Under the pieces are notes generated by a model. It had not been told where the DNA came from and did not search any database. It was given only the letters and a program-made list of their open reading frames with translations. From Bacteroidales bacterium UBA1184 (GTDB lineage: Bacteria > Bacteroidota > Bacteroidia > Bacteroidales > ML635J-15), in the NCBI GenBank assembly GCA_002310235.1, contig DBYO01000047.1, forward strand, positions 9,532 to 73,531: a stretch of DNA of 64,000 nt, in the 5' to 3' direction. The translations under genes were made by a program, and so were the position numbers. Of the stretch, positions 44,894 to 52,727 are shown in pieces (position 1 is the stretch's first letter; each line of letters starts with the position of its first letter).

Positions 44894-45324
44894 TGCTGTA
44901 TCCTTTCAAATAGTAAAGATTCATTTTCATCTATATCCAATCTCAATTGATTGGAAGCGGAAACATACGATGTTACTTTTCCCAATTTGTCAACAAACTT
45001 TAGTCCGTCTTCTGTTTCACAAATTTCTGTCATTAATGAAATTTCAATCTTGACATTATGATTGGAAACGTTATATTTACCTTCCATGTGATTCGATGAA
45101 CTTACTCCATCCCACTTCCTATTATTCTTAAAATTAATGGTAAAACAATTTGTACTAAAGCAATTATAATTTACTGGTGTAGATACTCCATTTTCTACAA
45201 AAGCAAAAAGTCTCCATGATGTGTTCGGAAGCGAAGGGCTTTCCGAGTTATGTTTTTCACACCCCATAAATGTTATCATTCCCATTGCTGCAACGAGAAG
45301 TGATATAATAATTGTTCTTTTCAT
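44890..45324 (-). CDS. META/lipocalin-like lipoprotein
   Basis: A 144-residue protein with a lipoprotein signal (TFMGC, C22). PNTSWRLFAFVENG is followed by FTINFKNNRKWDG and a return series of strands ending in LRLDIDENESLLFERI. The SW.L opening and the f.F..d.kw.G motif are typical of META- or lipocalin-like small lipoproteins. Function unknown. It is the first gene of a two-lipoprotein unit with a good promoter. Confidence 0.7.
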   Translation of the reverse strand: MKRTIIISLLVAAMGMITFMGCEKHNSESPSLPNTSWRLFAFVENGVSTPVNYNCFSTNCFTINFKNNRKWDGVSSSNHMEGKYNVSNHNVKIEISLMTEICETEDGLKFVDKLGKVTSYVSASNQLRLDIDENESLLFERIQQ

Positions 45325-45354
45325 AACTCAATAATTTTAAGTTGATTCACATTG

Positions 45355-45362
45355 CAAATATA
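45355..45362 (-). promoter_or_regulatory. Promoter -7 box for the two-lipoprotein unit
   Basis: On the minus strand TATATTTG, ~30 bases before the ATG at 45324. Confidence 0.6.
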
Positions 45363-45502
45363 TAGATTAATTTGTAAGTGAAATATATGTAAAAAAAAAC
45401 ATACGTAAATATTTTAAATTTAGATATATGTCGAAATTTTAAGCACAAAGTGACTCTTTTGGTGTTTTTGGGAAATAAAAAGCGTTTAGAATTGGCAACA
45501 AA

Positions 45503-45598
45503 AAGGGGCTAAAAGTCTAAAAGTCTAACAGGCTGACAGTCTAACAGTCTAGCAGGCTTGCAGTCTTACGGTCTTACAGACGAACAGTCTTGCTGCCT
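45503..45598 (+). repeat. Degenerate 8-bp-period tandem array (12 units)
   Basis: Twelve octamers in exact phase: AAGGGGCT, AAAAGTCT twice, AACAGGCT, GACAGTCT, AACAGTCT, AGCAGGCT, TGCAGTCT, TACGGTCT, TACAGACG, AACAGTCT, TGCTGCCT. Two more (TTTAGCCT, TTATGCCT) follow after a 2-base slip. It is the same family as 27972-28083; AACAGTCT occurs in both. Confidence 0.8.
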
Positions 45599-45646
45599 TA
45601 TTTAGCCTTTATGCCTTTTACCCCACGTTAAACTTTGAACCAGAAC

Positions 45647-45748
45647 GGCGAAGCCCTCAACAAAGTTAACCTTAGAAACGGCGCAGCCATTGAAACTTAG
45701 AAACGGCGAAGCCATTGAAACGTGCGTAGCACATCAAACGCCGCAGGC
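45647..45748 (+). repeat. Row of five mini-hairpins with GNA triloops
   Basis: GGC-GAA-GCC (45647), GGC-GCA-GCC (45680), GGC-GAA-GCC (45705), GTGC-GTA-GCAC (45722) and GCC-GCA-GGC (45740). Every loop is GNA, and the units are joined by TTGAAAC/TTAGAAA words. On the strand of the adjacent transporter gene the loops read TNC. Confidence 0.75.
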
Positions 45749-45770
45749 ATTGAAACTTAGAAACTATTCC

Positions 45771-47426
45771 CTACACTTCGCTGTCGTAGTCGATTCCCTG
45801 TTTCTTCAGAATCCTCTTTACATACATTGCAAAGAAGGCCAGGAATGCGAAGCACAGTACAGGAATCACGTATGAATAATGTATTCCGAATCCTTCATTT
45901 GACGATAGAGTCTGCATATAATCTGCCAACTTGCCCTGGATAGGCGGAATTACAGCACCACCGAGAATCATCATAACGAGGAACGCTGAACCTTGTGTCG
46001 TATATTTGCCAAGTCCTGCAAGTGCAAGGTTGAAAATCGACGACCACATGATTGAGCAGAACAAGCCGCCAGCCATAATTGTATAAACAGAAATCATTCC
46101 TTCGGTACAAATGCCAACGAGCATCATGCATACAGCAAGTACTGCGAAAATAAACAAGGTGCGTGCCGGTTTGTTCTTGGTGAAGTAGAATGCTGCAATC
46201 TGGATTGCTATAAGTGCAATGTATGGAAGCAGAGCAACAATGCTGTACTGCGAAATTGCATTTACGCCAAGCACTACGCCAAATGCCACCAGCGGAACAA
46301 CTATTGTAAGAATCTTCTTTGTTGTAGATTTGAAGTCGAAGGCGGCAACGGCACCTGTCCAGCGTCCAATCATAAGGCTGCCCCAGTACATCGAGATGAA
46401 AGGAGCTACCTCGTTGGCTGCGAATCCACCGAAGTCGGGCTTCTGCAGAAGTTCTCCGAAGTTACTTACGGTTGAAACTTCAACGCCGACATAGACGAAG
46501 ATTGCAAGCATACCAAACACAAGTTGCGGGTATTTCATTGCGCCCCAGCCTTCGGGTTTCTTCTTTGCCAGACCGTTGACCGAAAGCAATGTTACGAAAA
46601 CAATCACCAGTGCAGCCATCAGGAATATCACGCGGAAAATTTCCACATTGTCCATGGTGGCGTAACTATCGCGGTAGCTCATGAAAACAGGGATGAACAT
46701 TGCCACGAGAAGAACTGTCATTATCGTGAGGGCGACAAGAGCCTTGCTTGTCTTTTCGGTCTTTTCGGTCGAGGTGTCGTTCGGCAACTTCTTCGAGAAG
46801 AAGAAAATTGCTGCTGCTATGAGGAACAAGACGCCAACGCCGGCATAAAGTATTTCGGCCTTGCTGATTTCGAGGTTAGCTATTTCCTCATCGCTTACGG
46901 CAGCGGTTGTTCCGAAAAGGAGCAATGCCACGATAATAGGGCCGATAGCTGTGCCGAACGAGTTGAGACCGCCGCAAAGGTTAATTCGCGAAGCACCAGT
47001 AGCTGGCGGACCGAGAGTTATTGCAAAAGGATTTCCAGCCGTCTGTTGCAACGAGAATCCGAGTGCCACGACAAACAGACCAATGAGCATTCCCATGAAG
47101 CTGTTTGCACCAACGGCTACTATCATTGCAGCCGCGCCCACCGCCGAAAACAATAGTCCGAACACTATGGATTTCTTGTAGCCGAACCGTGCGATGAAGT
47201 CGTTGCGTCTGACTACCGAGTAAGCGAAAAGTATCAGAGCTCCCACGTAGTATGCAAGGTAGAACGCAAAGTCGATTAGCTGGCTCTGGAATTGGTCGAG
47301 GTTAAAGTAATGCTTGCAGAAAGGAATAAAAATACTGTTTCCTGCTGCCATGAAGCCCCAGAAAAAGAATACTATTATAAGTATCGACAGGGCACCGTAG
47401 TTGGTTTGTGATTTGTTGTCGGTCAT
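45771..47426 (-). CDS. FucP-like sugar:proton symporter with extra helices
   Basis: A 551-residue major facilitator protein of the FucP/GluP branch. The signature is ALSILIIVFFFWGF near the start, QTAGNPFAITLGP in the helix 4-5 region and NLCGGLNSFGTAIGP. E. coli FucP has 438 residues; the excess here is an insertion around residues 215-320 carrying two more hydrophobic segments (LVALTIMTVLLVAMFIPVFM and VIFLMAALVIVFVTLL) between the two halves. That suggests 14 helices. The substrate (fucose, glucose, galactose or N-acetylhexosamine) cannot be set from sequence. Repeats, not a terminator, follow the stop. Confidence 0.85.
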   Translation of the reverse strand: MTDNKSQTNYGALSILIIVFFFWGFMAAGNSIFIPFCKHYFNLDQFQSQLIDFAFYLAYYVGALILFAYSVVRRNDFIARFGYKKSIVFGLLFSAVGAAAMIVAVGANSFMGMLIGLFVVALGFSLQQTAGNPFAITLGPPATGASRINLCGGLNSFGTAIGPIIVALLLFGTTAAVSDEEIANLEISKAEILYAGVGVLFLIAAAIFFFSKKLPNDTSTEKTEKTSKALVALTIMTVLLVAMFIPVFMSYRDSYATMDNVEIFRVIFLMAALVIVFVTLLSVNGLAKKKPEGWGAMKYPQLVFGMLAIFVYVGVEVSTVSNFGELLQKPDFGGFAANEVAPFISMYWGSLMIGRWTGAVAAFDFKSTTKKILTIVVPLVAFGVVLGVNAISQYSIVALLPYIALIAIQIAAFYFTKNKPARTLFIFAVLAVCMMLVGICTEGMISVYTIMAGGLFCSIMWSSIFNLALAGLGKYTTQGSAFLVMMILGGAVIPPIQGKLADYMQTLSSNEGFGIHYSYVIPVLCFAFLAFFAMYVKRILKKQGIDYDSEV

Positions 47427-47442
47427 AAATTCAATTTTTTTG

Positions 47443-47450
47443 CAAAGTTA
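47443..47450 (-). promoter_or_regulatory. Promoter -7 box for the sugar transporter
   Basis: On the minus strand TAACTTTG, 16 bases before the ATG at 47426. Confidence 0.6.
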
Positions 47451-47654
47451 TGTTTTACAGTGACTGCAAAATTAAGAAATAAGATTTTTTTATAACAAAT
47501 TGCGTTTGATTATTTTGTGTTTTTATGTTTTCCTTTTCAATGTGGACCAGATAATTTTTAAGAAAATTGTAAATAAATACTTTGTGTTCAAATGGATGCT
47601 TTTTTTGCCTATTGTCGAAAGATGATTTTAGGAGGATAATTCTGCTCAAACGAT

Positions 47655-47662
47655 TATTTTTG
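47655..47662 (+). promoter_or_regulatory. Promoter -7 box for the ECF sigma factor gene
   Basis: TATTTTTG, a housekeeping-type box, ~62 bases before ATG 47725. Confidence 0.5.
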
Positions 47663-47724
47663 CAATCACAAAAAAATATGTACAAGCAGGCAACCGTTTT
47701 TAAATATCAACGTTTATTGGATGT

Positions 47725-48312
47725 ATGCGAAAGGAAAAGTTGGACATAAACAATGCCAACGATGCAATGAAAATCGTGGAAGGCTGTGTGAAGAATGATA
47801 GGCGATATCAGCAAGTTCTTTACACCCAAACATTTAAGAAAATGATTGGTGCATGCCTTCGATATTCGTCAGATTACGACGAGGCAATGGATTTCGTGCA
47901 GGACGGCTATGTTAAAGTGTTCGACAAGATAGGTAGCTATCAGCCTACAGGTTCTTTGGTATCGTGGATAAAGCGCATCATTGTAAACAATGTGATAGAC
48001 TCTTTGCGCCGGTCGTCGAAGCAGCAGTTTTCCGAAATTGATGAGGAACGTACCGATTATATTGACGATAGCGACGAAGAACTGGAACGCATTGCACAAG
48101 ACGACAAAAATGCTGCGCGATTAGTGGAGCTTCTACAAAAATTAAGTCCCGTGTACAGAACGGTATTCAATATGTATGTGGTTGAGGAGCTTTCGCACAA
48201 TGAGATTGCTAGCAGGTTAGGCATTTCGGTGGGAACATCGAAATCCAACCTTGCAAAAGCAAAAATGAGATTGAAACAGATGTTTATAGATAAATACGGT
48301 GAAAATGAGTAA
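47725..48312 (+). CDS. ECF-type RNA polymerase sigma factor
   Basis: A 195-residue sigma-70 family protein with only regions 2 and 4. Region 2 reads YDEAMDFVQDGYVKVFDKIG and SLVSWIKRIIVNNVIDSLR. Region 4 has LSPVYRTVFNMYVVEELSHN then EIASRLGISVGTSKSNLAKA, a clear helix-turn-helix. An acidic linker (DEERTDYIDDSDEELE) separates them. Its last codons overlap the start of the next gene, which looks like its membrane-bound regulator. The target promoters are unknown. Confidence 0.95.
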   Translation: MRKEKLDINNANDAMKIVEGCVKNDRRYQQVLYTQTFKKMIGACLRYSSDYDEAMDFVQDGYVKVFDKIGSYQPTGSLVSWIKRIIVNNVIDSLRRSSKQQFSEIDEERTDYIDDSDEELERIAQDDKNAARLVELLQKLSPVYRTVFNMYVVEELSHNEIASRLGISVGTSKSNLAKAKMRLKQMFIDKYGENE

Positions 48313-49546
48313 TTTAAAGAAGATATTATCCGAATACGAGGGTGAATTTAACCCCAACGGCTGGGCGCAGCTCGAAAAGCGTCTGCCAAAGCAGACCTTT
48401 ATGCAAAGGTTTGGCAAATTTATTGTCGGTGGAGCTGCAGGTGCATTGGTTGTTGCTGGCGTACTTGTGGCTGTGCTGTGGATTAATGATGAAAAACCTT
48501 CAACAGATGACTCTATTGCAAAAACCGAAATTGCAAATGCTGTACTGGAAAGTACAGGCGATGAAAGTGCTGTTTCTGTTTCCGACCAGACCTCTATGCC
48601 AAATGCAGAAATTTCTGAACCTAAGCAAACCGCAACTGCTACCGAAGTCGCTAAGGCACAAAGCTCAGGAAATACCGAATCTAAGGTAGATGCTGAGCCT
48701 GCAAAACAGTCGGAACCAGCGGATAACAACGAAAAGCAAGAAGTTGCTTCCAATAGTCATGACAACCAGCCAAAGCAGACTCCTAAAACAATTTCGGAAC
48801 CTGTGTTTTCTGTTTCATGCGACAAACGTTGTACGCCAGCAACGGCAAAGTTTGTTGCCGTTGGCGTAGAAGCCGACTGCGATGTAGTATGGGACTTTGG
48901 CAACGGAAAACAGGGCAATGGCAGTAATGCAACATGTGAATATCGCAAAAAGGGTATATATACTCCGACTGCATCACTGTATCGTGGCGGAAAGTTGTTG
49001 AAAACGACAATTCTTAGTGCAATTACAATTGGCGAAACACCTATCGTTGATTTTTCGTGGAGATCAACCGACAATACCTATACATTTTATACTGGCAGAA
49101 CTGTGGATCTGTCGTACAAGTGGGAAATCGACGGTAAGTCGTTTGCCGACAAGTCGGTTGATTATGAATTTGTCCGCAGTGGCGACTATCCTATAAAATT
49201 GGTTTTGACCGACGGCGAATGTTCGGCGGAAGCAACCAAGTCGGTAAAGGTTGTCATTACGCATGTATTTTACGTTCCGAATGCCTTCACACCCGATACC
49301 GAGGGCGTAAATTCGACATTCGGACCTATTGGTGAGGATATGGATTTCAAGACATATAGTTTTGGTATAACAAATTCGAGGGGAGATGTTGTGTTCACAA
49401 CAACCGATCCGTCTGTTTTCTGGAATGGAAAGATAAACAATGTGGGAACTGCAGTGGAACCAGGTGTTTACTACTGGATTATCAAAACTGTTGACAATTA
49501 TGGCAACAGTCAGACGCGGAAAGGTACCGTAAACGTAATGAGGTAG
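48305..49546 (+). CDS. Single-pass membrane protein: anti-sigma-like N-terminus, PKD domains, T9SS type B C-terminus
   Basis: A 413-residue protein from ATG 48305, overlapping the sigma factor stop by 8 bases (a GTG at 48299 is possible). Residues 1-38 are cytoplasmic, with GEFNPNGWAQLEKRLPKQ, similar to the F..P..W..L..RL motif of Bacteroidota anti-sigma factors. Membrane helix ~39-60 has no signal-peptidase site. A Glu/Thr/Ala-rich linker runs ~61-160, and two PKD-like folds lie at ~165-318 (VVWDFGNGKQG, YKWEIDGKSF). The final ~95 residues match the gliding-motility CHU_C / T9SS type B domain (FYVPNAFTPDTEGVNSTF, SRGDVVF, GVYYWII, KGTVNVMR). It probably binds the sigma factor. Terminator at 49561. 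Confidence 0.85.
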   Translation: MSNLKKILSEYEGEFNPNGWAQLEKRLPKQTFMQRFGKFIVGGAAGALVVAGVLVAVLWINDEKPSTDDSIAKTEIANAVLESTGDESAVSVSDQTSMPNAEISEPKQTATATEVAKAQSSGNTESKVDAEPAKQSEPADNNEKQEVASNSHDNQPKQTPKTISEPVFSVSCDKRCTPATAKFVAVGVEADCDVVWDFGNGKQGNGSNATCEYRKKGIYTPTASLYRGGKLLKTTILSAITIGETPIVDFSWRSTDNTYTFYTGRTVDLSYKWEIDGKSFADKSVDYEFVRSGDYPIKLVLTDGECSAEATKSVKVVITHVFYVPNAFTPDTEGVNSTFGPIGEDMDFKTYSFGITNSRGDVVFTTTDPSVFWNGKINNVGTAVEPGVYYWIIKTVDNYGNSQTRKGTVNVMR

Positions 49547-49560
49547 AGTATTATGTTTTG

Positions 49561-49600
49561 ACAAAAGGTCGTCTGTGGAAATGGGCGGCCTTTTGTTTTT
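49561..49600 (+). terminator. Intrinsic terminator of the sigma factor operon
   Basis: ACAAAAGGTCGTC / GGCGGCCTTTTGT (two G-T pairs) followed by a T-run. Confidence 0.85.
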
Positions 49601-49662
49601 TACTGATTATTGATTTTGTGACAATCAATCTAAAATCGTAAATCTAAAATCCAAAATTCCAT

Positions 49663-49670
49663 TATCTTTG
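49663..49670 (+). promoter_or_regulatory. Promoter -7 box for gltX
   Basis: TATCTTTG, 23 bases before ATG 49694. Confidence 0.6.
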
Positions 49671-49693
49671 CACCACTAAATTTTTAAAACATT

Positions 49694-51199
49694 ATGGTAA
49701 GAGTAAGATTTGCTCCAAGTCCCACGGGACCGCTTCATATCGGCGGCGTTAGAACCGCATTGTACAACTATCTGTTTGCCCGCCACAACGGCGGACAAAT
49801 GATTCTCCGAATCGAAGATACCGACCAGACCCGCTACGTCGAGGGTGCCGAGGAATACATTATGAATTCGCTCGAATGGTGCGGCATAAAATTCGACGAA
49901 GGTATCCGCGAAGGCGGAAAATACGGTCCGTACCGCCAGAGCGACCGCAAGGACATATATGCAAAATACGCACAGACGCTTATAGACAACGGTAGCGTAT
50001 ATATGGCATTTGATACACCAGAGGAATTGAATGAACTTCGTGCTGCAGCCGAGAAGGAAGGCAAAACCTTCATCTACAACTTCTCAACACGCATGAACCT
50101 GCGCAACAGCCTTTCGCTGAGCAAGGAAGAAGTTGATGAATTGCTGAAAAACGGCACTCCATACGTTCTGCGGTTCAAGGTTCCGGAAAACCGCGTACTA
50201 GAAACCCACGATGAAATCCGTGGCGACATAACATTCAACACCAAGGAAATGGACGACAAGGTGCTGATGAAGACCGACGGTCTGCCCACCTACCACCTTG
50301 CAAACATTGTTGATGACCACCTGATGGAAATCACCCACGTAATCCGTGGCGAGGAATGGTTGCCATCGTTGCCGTTGCATATACTTTTGTACGAAGCATT
50401 TGGCTGGGAACATCCAAAGTTCGCACACTTGCCTCTGATTCTCAAGCCTAGCGGAAAGGGTAAGCTCAGCAAGCGTGATGGCGACCAGCTCGGTTTCCCT
50501 GTTTTTCCGATGCAGTTCAACAACAACGGCGAAATGTGCAAGGGCTACCGCGAAGACGGATATTTCCCAGAGGCATTCATCAATATGCTGGCACTTTTGG
50601 GCTGGAATCCTGGTACCGAGCAGGAAATATTCTCGATGGACGAACTTATAAAGGAATTCACCATCGAACGCGTTGGCAAGAGCGGAAGCCGTTTCGACCC
50701 CGACAAGACAAAGTGGTTCAACCACCAGTACATAATGAAGAAATCGGCAGAGGAAGTTGCAGAACTTTTCCGTAAGGATTTGGATGCTCGCGGCATCGAC
50801 TACTCGAACTTCGACATAGTACGCATTTGCGAACTTATGAAGGAACGTATTTCGTTCATTCACGAAATGTGGGACGAAACCCGCTTCTTCTTCGAAACAC
50901 CGACCCAGTTCGACGAGAAGTTCAAGAAGAAAGCCTGCAAGGAAGACACTGCCGAGGTTCTCAAGGAATTGGTTAACATTCTTGACAAGTGCCCCGATTT
51001 CAAGCCCGAAACGACCGAAGGTGCAGTAAAGGCATGGATTGAAGGCAACGAATGGGGATTTGGCAAGGTAATGTCGCCGTTCCGTCTGGCTATTGTCGGC
51101 GAAGGCAAGGGCCCGAGCGTATTCGACATGATTGAGGTTATCGGCAAGGACGAAACCTTGAAGAGAATAGGAAATTTAATCCAGGAACTGAAGGCTTAA
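49694..51199 (+). CDS. gltX: Glutamyl-tRNA synthetase
   Basis: A 501-residue class I synthetase. The HIGH motif is PSPTGPLHIGGVRTALYNYL and the KMSKS-type motif is GKLSKRDGDQ. RIEDTDQTRYVEGAEEYI and THVIRGEEWLPSLPLH are family signatures, and the anticodon-binding helical domain fills the C-terminal third. Since glnS is also present, this enzyme is expected to charge tRNA-Glu only. The gene has its own promoter and is monocistronic. Confidence 0.97.
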   Translation: MVRVRFAPSPTGPLHIGGVRTALYNYLFARHNGGQMILRIEDTDQTRYVEGAEEYIMNSLEWCGIKFDEGIREGGKYGPYRQSDRKDIYAKYAQTLIDNGSVYMAFDTPEELNELRAAAEKEGKTFIYNFSTRMNLRNSLSLSKEEVDELLKNGTPYVLRFKVPENRVLETHDEIRGDITFNTKEMDDKVLMKTDGLPTYHLANIVDDHLMEITHVIRGEEWLPSLPLHILLYEAFGWEHPKFAHLPLILKPSGKGKLSKRDGDQLGFPVFPMQFNNNGEMCKGYREDGYFPEAFINMLALLGWNPGTEQEIFSMDELIKEFTIERVGKSGSRFDPDKTKWFNHQYIMKKSAEEVAELFRKDLDARGIDYSNFDIVRICELMKERISFIHEMWDETRFFFETPTQFDEKFKKKACKEDTAEVLKELVNILDKCPDFKPETTEGAVKAWIEGNEWGFGKVMSPFRLAIVGEGKGPSVFDMIEVIGKDETLKRIGNLIQELKA

Positions 51200-51506
51200 T
51201 TGTTTATATACAAGTGATTTAGCTGTCATAAGACAGAAATTCTCAATATACAAGAGGCAGATGTACAATATATCCGCCTCTTGTGCGTTATTATGATATA
51301 CGAAACGTATTAATTTTAATTTTTTAACCTTTGAAATTTATTAAGAATAATTTTTTATTTTTGTTGCCGATATGATGATGGAATAGAGTTGTTGATATAA
51401 TATGTTTAATCATTCTGGAGAATGCTCTGCGCTTTGGAGAGAAAAGGAAAGACAGGCAAGTTTGATTTTTATTCGTATAACATTTAAATTTTTGGAGATT
51501 AGTTTT
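51200..51506. other. 307-base intergenic region after gltX
   Basis: It holds the inverted repeat ACAAGAGGC / GCCTCTTGT (51250-51258 / 51276-51284), probably the gltX transcript end although no T-run follows. A TATTTTTG box lies at 51356-51363, then a long leader. The frame open from 51402 is not protein-like before 51507. Confidence 0.55.
51356..51363 (+). promoter_or_regulatory. Promoter -7 box for the paired lipoprotein genes
   Basis: TATTTTTG; it implies a leader of ~135 bases before ATG 51507. Confidence 0.4.
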
Positions 51507-52673
51507 ATGAGAAATTCATTTTGGCTATTAGGAGTTGCCGCATTAATGGCAACATTGGTTTCGTGCAATCGCAATTCTAAGCTCGAACCAGCAGTTTACG
51601 AATTGGAAGTGTATAAGACACAGGAAGTTTTAATAGAAGATGAAGATAGAAATCTTGGTGATATAACGATTCCCGAGGCTCTTATTGACATCGACGGTAA
51701 GGACGTACTTGTGTTTATTTCGCGTGACAGCACTCTGTCGTACTACGATTTGGCAACTGGCAAGAAGATAACTGGTGTGGATAATGTAAAACAGAAGGAA
51801 ACCGTTTTATTGGATACTGTTATTCCTGTTGACGTTCCTTTGGTAGCTGGCGACAGCAAAGAATTGAGTGTTTCACTTGAATATGACGAAACAAGTAATG
51901 TTTATTGGGATTATAAGTTTTACGATTCCGACTATTATGGTGCGCGAGTACACGAGCTTATCGTTGTTGATAAGGATTTAAACTACTTGGGTTCAATATA
52001 TGACAATAAGGTCTGACCTCGGTATTACAACGGCAGAATACTTGTTGATATAGAGCATATAAAAGACAATTCGGTTGTGACGATCAACTATCTGAAGCTT
52101 ACGAAGACTGACCGCGACTATAAGCAGTACGTTGATTCGTGCCGTGCCGACCTTGAGAAAAAGCATAAAGATTGGGAAGATTACAAAGAGAAGAATAATG
52201 CAGAAACAAATCCCGTTATAGGCCTGGTAAAGACACAGAACAAGATTGACTGCTGGGAGTATAAGGTTGTTACTTTGTATTGCAAGGATGAAATATCGGA
52301 TGGAGACAAAATGCTTATCGACTCGTTGGTTAGTAAAAAGGAGATTGTCAACTTGGCACCTATATATCTTGTGATTTCTGCCGAAAATGAAGAAGCTGCC
52401 ACATCGTATGTCAAGAAAAACGGTCTCGACTGCATCGACAAGGTTGTGTTCGACATCGAAGGCATGGCGAATACAGATGCAGGACAAACAAATCCACGCT
52501 TCATGCTTGTAGAAGAAAGTCTTATTACAAAGGATACTATTTATAGTACCGACGATATTGCCAAGAAAATGATTCCAAGATTGTTCGGTGGGGGTCTTGG
52601 AACTTGGTATTGGATTTATGAAGGCGAACTTGTTGTTTCTGCATTAGCTGGAGCATACTATATTGATGATTAG
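51507..52673 (+). pseudogene. Lipoprotein gene interrupted by one in-frame TGA
   Basis: ATG 51507 gives a lipoprotein signal (TLVSC) and runs to TGA 52014-52016. The same frame reopens at once (PRYYNGRILV) and continues to 52673. The combined product, about 387 codons, aligns end to end with the intact paralogue at 52728-53999: shared words include YDLATGKK, LTKTDRDYKQY, DSCRADLEK and IVNLAPIY. The stop falls beside the paralogue's Trp in GIWCS, so a TGG to TGA change is the simplest cause. Both halves are otherwise intact, which suggests a recent event, a programmed read-through or a sequencing error. Confidence 0.75.
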
Positions 52674-52727
52674 TTGAAGCTTGCATAAAAGACAAGCTGT
52701 GTTTAATAACAATAAAAAATTAATGTT

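Larger units (their letters stand above)
45325..45770. other. 446-base gene-free region: promoter plus repeat arrays
   Basis: It holds the minus-strand promoter (45355-45362), an AT-rich stretch with nothing recognisable (45363-45500), an 8-bp-period array (45503-45598) and a row of mini-hairpins (45647-45748) running up to the stop of the sugar transporter. No plausible protein-coding frame. Confidence 0.7.
47427..47724. other. 298-base divergent intergenic region
   Basis: Very AT-rich. Apart from the two promoter boxes (47443-47450 minus, 47655-47662 plus) I see nothing in it. Confidence 0.5.

Noticed and set aside
45625..45770. Possible small CRISPR-like array with TTAGAAAC words
   Set aside because: Repeat words are short and irregularly spaced (17-33 bases) and the intervening DNA is itself repeated hairpins.
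46524..47156. Plus-strand open frame of 210 codons opposite the sugar transporter
   Set aside because: His/Cys-rich translation typical of reading membrane-helix codons backwards; no start signals.
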